A model generated the notes under the pieces. The model was not told the origin of the DNA. It did not search any database and saw only the letters and a list, made by a program, of their open reading frames with translations. Both the position numbers and the translations under genes were made by a program. Of a stretch of DNA of 64,000 nt, positions 26,704 through 36,400 are shown in pieces. The stretch comes from Bacteroidia bacterium (GTDB lineage Bacteria > Bacteroidota > Bacteroidia > Chitinophagales > UBA2359), in the NCBI GenBank assembly GCA_030427245.1, contig JAUHXA010000016.1, positions 43,401 through 107,400 of the forward strand, written 5' to 3'. The first letter of the stretch is position 1, and the number at the start of each line of letters is the position of its first letter.

Positions 26704-27993
26704 ATGAACTGCAAAACGATTTCTTTATTACTATTGACCATTAGCCTATTCTTGGCTGTTAACCTACAAGCCCAACCCTTAGCCGAAGCCAAACCTGAAA
26801 CAGTGGGACTTTCCTCTAAGCAACTGGAAAACATTGATGCTTTGTTTGGGCAATATATAGATAAAAATTGGCTGCCTGGCGGTACTGTTCTGATAGCTCG
26901 GAAAGGCAAAGTCGCTTATTTCAAAACTTTTGGTAATAAGGACATCGAATCCAAAACACCCTACCAAAAAAACGATATTTTTCGCTTGGCATCCATGACC
27001 AAAAGCGTGACGACCGTAGCCGCCTTCATGCTCTACGAAAAAGGATTGTTTCGACTGGACGACCCCATTTGGTGGTATTTACCCGAATGGAAAGAGACGA
27101 AAGTATTGGATAGCTTCAATGAGGCAGACAGCACTTACACTACGGTAGATGCGCAACCCATTACTATTCGACACTTATTGACGCATAGTGCGGGCATTTC
27201 CTACGATTTTACGAATCCCATTGCAGGAGCTATATATGCAAAAAATGGCGCAACCGTTGCAGGATTGGCGGGAGAAGGTATGACGACTGCGAGTATGTCC
27301 GAGCGATTGGCGGAACAGCCTTTGATGCACCAACCTGGCGAAAAATTCACTTATGGACACAGCACCGATGTCTTGGGGCGTTTGGTAGAAGTGTTATCGG
27401 AACAGTCTTTGGGAGCGTTTTTTAGAGAGCACATTTTCAAGCCTTTGGGGATGAAAGAAACTTATTTTTACCTACCCAAAACCCTTTCCCCTCGCTTAGT
27501 ACCTGTTTATTACGAAGTACAAAATAAGGGTTTAAACAAGCACGATATTCGCACTTATGGTTTCCCGATGATGGAAGAAAGAGATTATTTTGCAGGAGGA
27601 GCAGGTTTGAGTTCGACCACAATGGATTATGCAATTTTTGCACAGATGCTGCTCAACAAAGGCAGTTACAATGGAAAGCATATTTTGGGGCGTAAAACGG
27701 TGGAACTCATGACCACAACCGACCAATTGCAGCACATGGGTATTGAAGATTATGGATTGATGGGTACCAATGGAGCTACTTTTTCCTTGGGTTTTTCGAT
27801 GTTGACCAAAAAAAATCTTAACCGTAGTTCGGGATCGGTTGGAACTTTTGGTTGGGGCGGCTTTTTCAATACCAAATATTGGGTCGATCCTTCCGAAGAG
27901 ATGATCATGGTTGCTATGACTCAAGTAGCACCTTCTTATCATCCTGAATTTTGGGAAAAATTGTATGCGATTATTTATGGTTCATTAGAATAG
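26704..27993 (+). CDS. Secreted serine hydrolase of the beta-lactamase (class C/EstB) family
   Basis: The 429-residue protein has a signal peptide (MNCKTISLLLLTISLFLAVNLQAQ) and a beta-lactamase-like fold. The nucleophile motif Ser97-Met-Thr-Lys100 (ASMTKSVT) is present, with a Tyr-containing second motif in 'GEKFTYGHSTDVLGRLVE'. The third motif region is 'GWGGFFNTKYWVDP', not the KTG of true class C beta-lactamases. That and the length fit esterases or D-aminopeptidase-like hydrolases of the 'serine hydrolase' group rather than an antibiotic-resistance enzyme. It acts in the periplasm or outside. Single gene with its own promoter region. Confidence 0.9.
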   Translation: MNCKTISLLLLTISLFLAVNLQAQPLAEAKPETVGLSSKQLENIDALFGQYIDKNWLPGGTVLIARKGKVAYFKTFGNKDIESKTPYQKNDIFRLASMTKSVTTVAAFMLYEKGLFRLDDPIWWYLPEWKETKVLDSFNEADSTYTTVDAQPITIRHLLTHSAGISYDFTNPIAGAIYAKNGATVAGLAGEGMTTASMSERLAEQPLMHQPGEKFTYGHSTDVLGRLVEVLSEQSLGAFFREHIFKPLGMKETYFYLPKTLSPRLVPVYYEVQNKGLNKHDIRTYGFPMMEERDYFAGGAGLSSTTMDYAIFAQMLLNKGSYNGKHILGRKTVELMTTTDQLQHMGIEDYGLMGTNGATFSLGFSMLTKKNLNRSSGSVGTFGWGGFFNTKYWVDPSEEMIMVAMTQVAPSYHPEFWEKLYAIIYGSLE

Positions 27994-28061
27994 TTGTGAT
28001 GGGAGGCTATTTGAGTATTTGGACTTTCTTCCAATAAGTCTGCAATGCCAACCACTAATCA

Positions 28062-28532
28062 CTACGAATTCATCAACTTCCAAGCTGCTTCTGGTATAAA
28101 TTGTGAGATGTCTCCATCGTTTTTGTAAATCTCACGAATGATGGTAGAACTAATGTGACCATATTGAGGCTGCGTAATCAAGAAGATCGTTTCAATCGCA
28201 TTGTGTAAGTCGCTGTTGAGTTGGGCAATGGGTTTCTCGTATTCAAAATCTAAGTTGGAACGCAAACCTCTCACCAAATACTTTGCTCCAATATCTTTGC
28301 AGAAATTGACTGTCAGACCTTTGTAAGTAGCCGTTTTTACTTTGGGTTCATCTTCAAAAGTGGCTTCTATAAATGCCAATCTGTCCTCCAACGAAAAGAG
28401 GTATTTTTTTTGGGAATTGATGCCAATGGCTACAATGATTTCGTCAAAAAGCGGGACAGCCCTTTGAAGGATGTCTATGTGACCTGTGGTAATGGGGTCG
28501 AATGAACCTGGAAAAACTGCTATTTTGGACAT
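28062..28532 (-). CDS. coaD: Phosphopantetheine adenylyltransferase
   Basis: CoaD transfers AMP to 4'-phosphopantetheine, the fourth step of coenzyme A synthesis. The 156-residue protein has the nucleotidyltransferase GSFDPITTGHIDI motif (His18 is catalytic) and the ISSTIIRE motif that binds ATP. The length is normal. It lies downstream of rsmD and DUF3822 on the same strand; this cluster is common in Bacteroidota. Confidence 0.97.
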   Translation of the reverse strand: MSKIAVFPGSFDPITTGHIDILQRAVPLFDEIIVAIGINSQKKYLFSLEDRLAFIEATFEDEPKVKTATYKGLTVNFCKDIGAKYLVRGLRSNLDFEYEKPIAQLNSDLHNAIETIFLITQPQYGHISSTIIREIYKNDGDISQFIPEAAWKLMNS

Positions 28533-28673
28533 GTGTTGGAAAGATTGTATGATTCTAAAATAGTGTGATGACGAAATTGGTTTGAAATAAATTGAGGATT
28601 AAGTAGTTGGACAAAATGGTTCGATAAAAATGAAATGTTTTCACTCTATAGAGTAGGCATTTTAACGTTGGAC

Positions 28674-29219
28674 TTATTTCTCCAGGCTTGGGGCTTCAAA
28701 AATAGTGAAAATGGTCGTTCCGTAGTTTCGTTTCCTCAAAAAATGGGGATGGTCGTCAAAATTGTGGCGAGGGTTGTGTTCCAATACCAACCAACCTTCG
28801 GGTGCAATAATATTGTGTTCAAATACTTTATCGGGAATCGTGTCTAATTTGGTAAGCGGATAAGGAGGTCCCGCAAAGATGAGGTCGTATTGAAGTGGAT
28901 TGGTCCGCATGAATTTGAAGACATCCAACTGTACGATTTTGATGGGAAACTCCAATTCTTCTACAATTCGATGGATAAATTTGATATTTCCTTTGTCTAT
29001 TTCTACTAAGGTGATGTCTTGACAACCTCTCGAAGCAAACTCGTAACTGATACTCCCCGTTCCTCCAAACAAGTCCAACACTTTGGTATGTTCGAATTCA
29101 AAGGTATTGTAAAGAATGTTGAAAAGTCCTTCTTTGGCTCGATCGGTTGTTGGGCGAGCAGGCGTTTTTGAAGGGGGCGTAAATTTATAGCCTTTGTGTT
29201 TGCCACCAATGATTCTCAT
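28674..29219 (-). CDS. rsmD: 16S rRNA (guanine-N2)-methyltransferase RsmD
   Basis: RsmD methylates G966 of 16S rRNA with S-adenosylmethionine. The 181-residue protein has the family start MRIIGGKHKGYKFTPP, 'RPTTDRAKEGLFNIL', the SAM loop VLDLFGGTGSIS and the catalytic-loop region 'YDLIFAGPPYPL'. In most members this motif is DPPY or DPPF; here Asp is replaced by Gly. The rest of the protein is standard. It lies in the coaD-rsmD-DUF3822 cluster. Confidence 0.93.
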   Translation of the reverse strand: MRIIGGKHKGYKFTPPSKTPARPTTDRAKEGLFNILYNTFEFEHTKVLDLFGGTGSISYEFASRGCQDITLVEIDKGNIKFIHRIVEELEFPIKIVQLDVFKFMRTNPLQYDLIFAGPPYPLTKLDTIPDKVFEHNIIAPEGWLVLEHNPRHNFDDHPHFLRKRNYGTTIFTIFEAPSLEK

Positions 29220-29246
29220 AATGGGAATTGAAAATAGAAATAAAAA

Positions 29247-30050
29247 TTAAGAAATGCAGAACAAATTGAAGTGATAGTGATTGGGAATAACATCCAACTC
29301 ACTGCAATATTTGACCGTATTAGGACGATTGCCAAACTCCAAATGTTGAATGTATTTGGAATAAAGTTGGTAGGTTTTGTCGTCAGGACTGATGTCTCCA
29401 ATAAGCACACATGTATCGGTGTCAAAGTCAAGTCCAATTTGTTTTGCTGCATTAAGGGTTTGATACAGTAGATGTTCGGGACTTTCATAGAAATACGAGT
29501 TGGCAATCAATAATTTGTAGCGATAAATCCCGATAATATCCACATGGTTTCTTTGAAGGTTGAGGTAAAGTTTTCTCCCCTCTGTCATGCTGCTTGTTTT
29601 CAGAACCTCCTGAATCAAGTGTGTTTGACTGTGTTTGATGTCAAAAATGCCTAAACTACTTTCAAAAGTGTCCAACAAATAACTTTCTACGCCAAAAATG
29701 TTGGCGATTTTGGGTTCGTCAATTACATCAAAAAAATATTCGAGATTGCCTTCTGTATCGTGATTGAAGCGGTGGTACTCTTCAATTTTTTTGCTGTCAA
29801 AAAAGTCCTCTGGCACCAAAGTAAAATCTGCCGCATTGATGGCAATGTTGATTTTCTTGAATTCTCTATCGAACAATTCTTCTTGCTCCAAACATTCCTT
29901 GACCAAAATTTTGTAGGCGAAAAAATTGTTGATGTCTCGAAGGCGGTAAGATTTCAAAAATACCACTACTTGATCCTCGTCGTTGATAATGGCATAAGAA
30001 ATTTCATCTCGCCCGACATAGACCGACAAAACATGGTTGGTGACATTCAA
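29247..30050 (-). CDS. DUF3822 family protein
   Basis: This protein of about 267 residues matches the DUF3822 family that accompanies rsmD and coaD in Bacteroidota. It has an actin/hexokinase-like fold pattern ('LSVYVGRDEISYAIINDEDQVVVF', 'KINIAINAADFTLVPEDFF', 'RKLYLNLQRNHVDIIGIYRYKLLIANSYFY', 'VLIGDISPDD'). The frame starts with a TTG at 30050. No ATG exists upstream before a stop near 30110, yet the upstream codons read FFDNL, which resembles the usual family start, so the true start may be non-ATG and a few codons earlier. Function unknown. Confidence 0.85.
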   Translation of the reverse strand: MNVTNHVLSVYVGRDEISYAIINDEDQVVVFLKSYRLRDINNFFAYKILVKECLEQEELFDREFKKINIAINAADFTLVPEDFFDSKKIEEYHRFNHDTEGNLEYFFDVIDEPKIANIFGVESYLLDTFESSLGIFDIKHSQTHLIQEVLKTSSMTEGRKLYLNLQRNHVDIIGIYRYKLLIANSYFYESPEHLLYQTLNAAKQIGLDFDTDTCVLIGDISPDDKTYQLYSKYIQHLEFGNRPNTVKYCSELDVIPNHYHFNLFCIS

Positions 30051-30143
30051 GTTGTCAAAAAAACGATGTTTTATTTGGTGGTTTACTTGTATGTTGCTTA
30101 GTGTTTCCAGGGTTCAGAGGTGTTTTGTGTGTTGAACAAAAAA

Positions 30144-30175
30144 GCGATACTATGAATAGGACATCATAGTATCGC
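30144..30175 (-). terminator. Intrinsic terminator of the gene at 30256-30825
   Basis: A perfect 12-bp stem (GCGATACTATGA / TCATAGTATCGC) with an 8-base loop is followed on the minus strand by a run of T. It sits 80 bp after the stop codon of the upstream minus-strand gene and before DUF3822. Confidence 0.85.
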
Positions 30176-30255
30176 CTTATAAAATAGATAATATCAGTTG
30201 AATTCAATCGTATTGAAAAAAACAATTATTAATCGCTAATTAAGCAATCTCAGTT

Positions 30256-30825
30256 CTAGTAGGAAATATTGGTATGTCCTTCTGAAATAGATCCTACTTT
30301 GAATGCTTCTCCAATTTTTTGAACATAGTATTTCTTCTTCAAGCCATTAAATACATCTGTATAAGGTACAGAAACTTCAAAAGCAGGAATCGTCACCCCA
30401 CTTCTAGCAATGGTATCTGCTTGAATATGGAATTTGATACCATTTGTATAAGGGACAAAAGGTAAGGAATCCGCAGCAGATGTTTTACCTGCAAACAAAG
30501 AATCTAAAATTGAAATTTTGATAATTTCTGTTCTAGTTACAATAGTTGTATCATCAGGATTACCGATAACTTTCGATACGATAAAACTATCGTTCTTTAC
30601 AACTGTCACCAAGGTATCCCATTCGCTTGCATACTTCGTATATAAATTTTTATACGCAGTCTGGCTTTGTCGAATTTTTTCCAGTTGAGAAACAACTGCA
30701 TCTGTACGTTTGGTTTTTTCGTTTTCAAAGTCAATTGGTTCTTTGACAGTATTGACCAACGCTAATGTCAAAAAAGCTACGATTATAAGTAGCACAATAT
30801 TCAAACCTATTTTTAGTCCTTTCAT
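30256..30825 (-). CDS. Membrane-anchored protein of unknown function
   Basis: The 189-residue protein has one N-terminal membrane helix (MKGLKIGLNIVLLIIVAFLTLALV). A short coiled coil ('KRTDAVVSQLEKIRQSQTAYKNLYTKYASEWDTL') and a beta-rich domain ending 'KVGSISEGHTNISY' follow. I recognise it only as a type often found in Bacteroidota with no named domain. The layout (membrane helix, coiled coil, periplasmic domain) resembles scaffold parts of motility or secretion machines, but nothing here proves that. It ends at a strong terminator. Confidence 0.75.
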   Translation of the reverse strand: MKGLKIGLNIVLLIIVAFLTLALVNTVKEPIDFENEKTKRTDAVVSQLEKIRQSQTAYKNLYTKYASEWDTLVTVVKNDSFIVSKVIGNPDDTTIVTRTEIIKISILDSLFAGKTSAADSLPFVPYTNGIKFHIQADTIARSGVTIPAFEVSVPYTDVFNGLKKKYYVQKIGEAFKVGSISEGHTNISY

Positions 30826-30985
30826 ATCTTGTGTTTAGTTGCAGATTGTTACAATACGCAATAATACGATTTTTGAAAAATTTAAAAAAATCTTTGTGAA
30901 TTATTAGTTTGAAAAGTACGAGAATTTGTGGAAAATGAAAAATCTTTGGCGAAATATTTACAATAAACCTTGTTTTTAGTTTATT

Positions 30986-32002
30986 TCAATGGTTTCTTTC
31001 CAAAATCCAAGCTTCTCCCACTGCCAATTCCTTTAGATTTCCTTTCAATATACCTTGACTATCCAACTCTCTTACCTTTCGAATGGGTTCACCAATCGGT
31101 TCGTCACTCAAATCATAGGTGCCAAAGTGCATTGGAACAAAATTGTGAGAACGCAATTCATTGAAAGCTTTTACAGATTCTTCTGGATTGACATGAGAAC
31201 CTTGCATCACAATGGCAGGTTTGTAAGCTCCAATTGGCATAATCGAAGTATCTATTGTGATGTTGCTGAAAGTAGATCTGATTTGTTTAAAATGTTCCCC
31301 ATAAGCCGTATCTCCTGCAAAGTAAATATTGTAGTCAGGACTTTGGATCAGAAAACTTCCCCAAAGCATGTCGTTGAAGTCCAATAATCCTCGTCTATTC
31401 CAGTGAATAGCAGGAAGAAAGGTGATTTGTAGGTTTTCTTCGGTAATTTTATACTGCTGATACCAAGCAGCTTCTTGATAGTTTTGAGTGTTCAAAGGGC
31501 GAATGAGGCTACCCAAATCCATTGGAGCTAAAAACTGTGCATGTGGATTATGGTTGAGGATTTTTTTGAGAGAAGAGACATCAAAATGATCTCTGTGACC
31601 ATGCGACATCAAGATATAGTCAATGTTTTGAATATCGCTGACATCACAGGGGATAGCTACATTTCGCTTCAATAAACCACTCACACGTCCCAAGCAAGGA
31701 TCGGTCAAAAGCGAAACTCCATTGATTCGAATAAAAAAGCAGGCATGTCCCAACCACATTAAGACGTTTTCTTTGGATTGAAAAACCGTTTTGTTTTCCT
31801 GCCAATCAGGTTTGTAGTTATCAGCTTTTTTTTCTTTTGCTTGTGGATTGCCACCGAGTTGCCATTTTAAGATGGTCGAATAGGCTGGATGTTTGCGACG
31901 TTTATCATTAACATATTTTCCGTTGATCATTTTATTCCCTTTGATGCCTTCTTTGACAAAGGAAAGTTGGGGATTGAAACGGTACGTGATATTCTTATTC
32001 AT
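30986..32002 (-). CDS. MBL-fold metal-dependent hydrolase (NAPE-PLD/UlaG-like)
   Basis: The 338-residue protein is a metallo-beta-lactamase-fold hydrolase with 'MWLGHACFFIRINGVSLLTDPCLG', the metal motif SHGHRDHFD and later metal ligands in 'FAGDTAYGEHF' and 'PMHFGTYDL'. This arrangement is that of the NAPE-PLD/UlaG group, which hydrolyses phosphodiesters or lactones. Substrate unknown. No signal peptide is seen, so it is probably cytoplasmic. It stands alone, with AT-rich gaps on both sides. Confidence 0.92.
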   Translation of the reverse strand: MNKNITYRFNPQLSFVKEGIKGNKMINGKYVNDKRRKHPAYSTILKWQLGGNPQAKEKKADNYKPDWQENKTVFQSKENVLMWLGHACFFIRINGVSLLTDPCLGRVSGLLKRNVAIPCDVSDIQNIDYILMSHGHRDHFDVSSLKKILNHNPHAQFLAPMDLGSLIRPLNTQNYQEAAWYQQYKITEENLQITFLPAIHWNRRGLLDFNDMLWGSFLIQSPDYNIYFAGDTAYGEHFKQIRSTFSNITIDTSIMPIGAYKPAIVMQGSHVNPEESVKAFNELRSHNFVPMHFGTYDLSDEPIGEPIRKVRELDSQGILKGNLKELAVGEAWILERNH

Positions 32003-32089
32003 AAAAAAAGGGTAATTAAATTTTTTTCGTAAAAATAAATTTAATTACCCAATTCAAAGCTGTAAAGTTATGGCTTTTTGAAGAAAGGG

Positions 32090-32407
32090 TTAATTACCCT
32101 CATCGTTGTCAGTTGCTTTTAGTTTAACGAGTGTCACAGGAGGCATTCTACTGTCATCAACTTTTACCTCTACTAAGTCTTTGTACTTTTTTGCAAATTT
32201 TGACAACCTACCAACTTTCACATCGTTATTGTCGAGATATTCTCCAACTTTGGTAAGGTTAGCCCATCCATCCTCATCTGCATGATGGTTGATGGCTTCT
32301 GCTATTTTGTCTTCCACTTCTCCGGGACTGAGGCGTGAGCCGGCATTTACTGTAGTGATTCCGAGTGACAATCCAAGTGCCACTAAACAAAAGATTAATG
32401 TTTTCAT
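32090..32407 (-). CDS. Secreted small protein resembling an OST-HTH/LOTUS domain
   Basis: The 105-residue protein has a signal peptide ending after Ala22 (…LGITTVNA). The mature part, 'DGWANLTKVGEYLDNNDVKVGRLSKFAKKYKDLVEVKVDDSRMPPVTLVKL', follows the OST-HTH/LOTUS pattern (GWv.L..vG..L......v..lg.f.kk..lfev......v.l). That winged-helix domain normally works inside cells, often on RNA. Export of such a domain is odd. The match is by eye only. The gene has its own -7-like box and is divergent from the gene at 32785. Confidence 0.68.
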   Translation of the reverse strand: MKTLIFCLVALGLSLGITTVNAGSRLSPGEVEDKIAEAINHHADEDGWANLTKVGEYLDNNDVKVGRLSKFAKKYKDLVEVKVDDSRMPPVTLVKLKATDNDEGN

Positions 32408-32784
32408 GTTGTAATAATGATTAGTTGATACAAAAATATTTGATAAAAAAGACAGTGTTTGGTTTAACAGTTCTTATTCAAAACCATCAACAAAAGCACT
32501 TAGGAGAGTGAACGGAATGGATAAATAATGTATTAAAAGTAGCGGTTTTTCGATAGATTATTAGCTAATTTACATACTCTTAGGCAGTTTTGCTTTATTT
32601 TTAACGATAGAAATATTTTGCGTAGAAAAAAAAACTAAATTTGTCTTTTAATTGACATTTTGCTAATGGCAAACTCCTGTAAAAAAAGCCGAAATACTTC
32701 TGAATTTTGTCATTTTTGTATATCCTTGATTTGCCCTTCAAAACCATAATTTACGTCTAAAGTTATTTCTAACAAATTCATTTT
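32408..32784. other. Divergent intergenic region with possible promoters
   Basis: The 377-bp AT-rich gap contains TATTTTTG on the minus strand at 32431-32438, 24 bp before the secreted-protein gene, and TAAATTTG on the plus strand at 32636-32643, about 140 bp before the gene at 32785. No small gene was found. Confidence 0.4.
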
Positions 32785-33273
32785 ATGAAAACTGCTACTG
32801 TCAAACAGCTCAAAGACGAACTCAATAATCGGAGCCCCAAAGAACTACTTGAACTTTGTCTTCGTCTGTCAAAATTCAAAAAAGAAAACAAGGAATTGTT
32901 GACCTATCTGCTTTTTGAAGCATCGGACGAAGAAGCCTACATTGAAGGTATAAAAAAAGAGATAGATGATGCTTTTCAGCAAATCAATACTAAAAGTTAT
33001 TACTTCATCAACAAAAGTGTCCGCAAAGTTTTACGCAGAATTAAAACCTATATTCGCTACTCTCTAAAGAAAGAAACCGAAATAGACTTGTTGATTTATT
33101 TTTGCAGAAAAATCCAAAAATTTCCACACACCAACAGCACAAGCCTTCACAATCTATATTATCGTCAAATCGCAATTATCAAAAAAAAGGTAGCTACCCT
33201 TCACGAAGATTTGCAATACGATTATGGAGTGGAATTGGAGGAGATACAACAACTGAATATCTCTATGTACTGA
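32785..33273 (+). CDS. Conserved helical protein of unknown function
   Basis: The 162-residue protein is helical and charged: 'KQLKDELNNRSPKELLELCLRLSKFKKENKELLTYLLFEASDEEAYIEGIKKEID'. No membrane segment or signal peptide is seen, so it is cytoplasmic. I know similar starts from other Bacteroidota but no functional name. It has its own putative promoter and ends at a strong terminator (33307-33343), so it is monocistronic. Confidence 0.82.
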   Translation: MKTATVKQLKDELNNRSPKELLELCLRLSKFKKENKELLTYLLFEASDEEAYIEGIKKEIDDAFQQINTKSYYFINKSVRKVLRRIKTYIRYSLKKETEIDLLIYFCRKIQKFPHTNSTSLHNLYYRQIAIIKKKVATLHEDLQYDYGVELEEIQQLNISMY

Positions 33274-33306
33274 AAGAATCAAAGAAGTTTGATAGTGAAG
33301 ATTAAA

Positions 33307-33343
33307 AAAAGCGTCCAACACTTTGCAGCCATTGGACGCTTTT
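33307..33343 (+). terminator. Intrinsic terminator after the gene at 32785-33273
   Basis: AAAAGCGTCCAA pairs perfectly with TTGGACGCTTTT across a 13-base loop, 34 bp after the stop codon. Confidence 0.85.
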
Positions 33344-33417
33344 AAAAGTTAAAAACCAAAATTAAAATAAAACGATAAGAACTATTGTTGATTTTGGAAG
33401 AAAGAGAGGAGAGGGGA

Positions 33418-33447
33418 GAAGTGAGGTTTCAATACTCACCTCACTTC
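33418..33447. other. Perfect hairpin after the giant surface protein gene
   Basis: GAAGTGAGGT pairs with ACCTCACTTC over a 10-base loop just past the minus-strand stop at 33476. There is no T-run, so termination is uncertain. Confidence 0.4.
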
Positions 33448-33475
33448 CTTACTCCCGCTTCTCGCTTCCAAAAAT

Positions 33476-36400
33476 TTATTTTACAACCTGCAATCTTCTT
33501 GTTCCTGTTCCATCAGGCGTTTGGAAACGAATAAAATACATGCCCATATTCCAATCTACTACTTCCAAAGTCGTACCCAATGTATGTGCTTCAAAAGATT
33601 GGCGATACATCAACTGCCCCATTGTATTGAATATTTCCAATGATTGAATATCTAAACCACCAAAGTTGAAATTCACAAGGTCACTACTTGGATTGGGGTA
33701 GAAATTCATAACAGACAAGTCTATTGTTTCGATATCTGTCACAACACTTTCGGCAGGTTCAGTATTGAGAGCTTGCACAAAACCAGTATTGCTGACCATC
33801 AGTGCATTACTTGCCGAAATATTGAAAGGAATGTCAATTGAGCCTGATTTTTTACCCGCTACATTGTCAATTACAAAAATGCTAAAGGTTGCGATTTTCC
33901 CATAGCCCGAAATGCTCTGTCCGTCCGTCCGACTGTAACCCACATCAATTTTTCCGAGTTCACTAAAGTCTTTGTAGAGGTTGATATTTTCTCCACTGTC
34001 AAACCAACTCATTTCATCAAAGTCGAGGCTAACCGAACCCAATTCTACTACATCCGTATCGTATTCAATCGTAAACGCCAAACCATACGCATCTTCAGCA
34101 GGCTGTTCCTCACTACCCAACAAAACATCTACTGTAATCCACGTATTGGCGGGAATCTGTTCGGGCAAAGAGAAGGTAATTGCAGGCGCATCTGCAGCCG
34201 CTTGTTTTTCGGCATCTTTAGCATGAGTCAGTCCGTAGTTTTGATTGATGGCTTCAATGTCTGTTCCCTCCACTACACCATTTCCATTGCAGTCGACATA
34301 CTTGGAATTGACTGTAATCGAATCGAAAGTCAAGCCTCCATCATTCGTTGTAAATGTACTGATTTCTTGCGCCCAATCTGTTGAAGATTGTGGATACCAG
34401 TCATTAGAAGCATTCAAACGCACTGTTCCCGTATTTCCAAAGCCCAAACCCACTGCTAATACGTCAAAGTTGTTGGCTACCCCGTCGTTGTTGGCATCAC
34501 CTGCCCATACACAGCCCATGCTGCAATCAACCCCAACATTCAAATAAACGGTTGCGGTATCGCATACATTCGCAAAATTGTCACAAATCACATACTCGAA
34601 ACTGTCTGTACCTTCATAGCCCGCATCGGCTTGGTAAAGTGCAAAACAAGGAATCGCAGTTGGGTCACATCCTACTGTACCATGTTCGGGTTCGGTGAAA
34701 TTCATGATAATAGCTTGTTCCGCATTGAGGTCATTTGCCTGCAAAACAAGGAATTGAGGACTGTAATCTTCCACTGTTATATAGTCGTCTATGGCTTGCA
34801 AGCTGCTGCCTACTTGAATATAGACCCATGCCGTATCGCAAACACTTGTGGGAACATCACACAAAACATAATAAAAGTGGTCTTGACCTTCAAAATCTTC
34901 ATCGGGCATATACGAAATCTGCTCAGGCAAGCTTTCTGCAACGGCTACTGTACCGTGTGCAGGTTCGCCAACTTCAGCAAGGCTATAGGTATTGATATTG
35001 AAAATATCATTGCTGAAAACCTGGATTGTGATGTTGCTGTTGACTGCTGTGGTAGCATAATCATCTACGGCATCAATGATAGGATTCCCGCCCACGTTGA
35101 TGTAAATCGTTGCTACATCACAATCGCCAATTGTTGAGTCACAAATGATGTAGAAAAAAGAATCTTGGCCGATAAAGTTGGGATCGTTTGAAGAATAAAA
35201 TGGCGGTTCATCGGGATTGAAGCCCCAGAATATTTGACCATGTTTGGGTTGTCCTAAGTAAGAGATAATCGTATTTTCGGTCGTTATGTCGTTGTTCATA
35301 ACCGTTAATTGCAGTTCACTTGTATTGTCATCTACTGTAAAGAAATCGTCCATAGCCTGCAAAGGTCCTTCATCGTTGTCTATCACATAAATTACCACAT
35401 CTGCTTCGTCACAAGCTTCAGGCACGCCACTGTCGCAGATTTGATAAGAGAAAATGAATTCGCCAGTGAAGCCTTCTGTGGGCGCAAAAACGATGTTGTT
35501 GTTGGGCAATACACTGATAATTCCTTCAGGATACTCACTCACAAATGGTTGAAGTATTAAATCTGCATTTGGGCCATCAGGGTCGTTGTCGTTTGCGAGA
35601 ATATCAATCACTACAGGAATCCCTTCATGAGTGTAAGCGATATCCACTTCGGCAACAGGAGCTGTATTGCCCATGCTCCACAGACTGATAAACACTACTG
35701 CGGTGTCGCAAATAGGTTCGTCGGGATTAGGTCCACCGCAGATGATGTAATTGAAGTGGTCTTCGGGAGGTGCATTGGTTGTCACCAAAGCATAGGTGAC
35801 GGTATTGTCCAAATTGAGGGTGACACTTCCATGAACTGCATTGCTGACTTCAACAACATCCAAATTTGTTCCAATGTCATTTGCCAATACCTCAATCGTA
35901 ATAGAGGCATTGAAGGTATAATCCACAAAATCATCTATTGCAATCACTTGATCGGGGAAGGGTTCGTCCGAAATTACCACTGTCACTGTTGCTTGACTGC
36001 AAATACCTGTTGATTCATCACACAATTCATAAACAAAACTGTCTTCGCCCATTAAGTCAGGATTGGGGATATAAATAATTAAACTGGATGAAGCTGCTAC
36101 TTCTGCTGTACCATGATTTGGGTTTTCTACAATACTGACATGAAGTGCTACATTGGTAATGGAAAGATCATTCTCAGTGACATTCATAATAATGGGTTCG
36201 GGGACAGGTGACTCGTAATAATCATCCACTGCAATAGGGTAAACAGGGTCGTCTGGATTAATGGTGATATTGATGGTAATGGTCGCTTGATCACAAGTTC
36301 CCACCAGTTCATCACATAGTTCGTAGCATAGAGTTTCCGTTCCTGGTGTAGAAGCTACATATGCTCCAAAAAATGCGGATTGAGGTATATCATCTGTGCC

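Noticed and set aside
26704..27993. Class C beta-lactamase as a resistance gene
   Set aside because: The SxxK motif is present but the KTG motif is not; it fits general serine hydrolases better.
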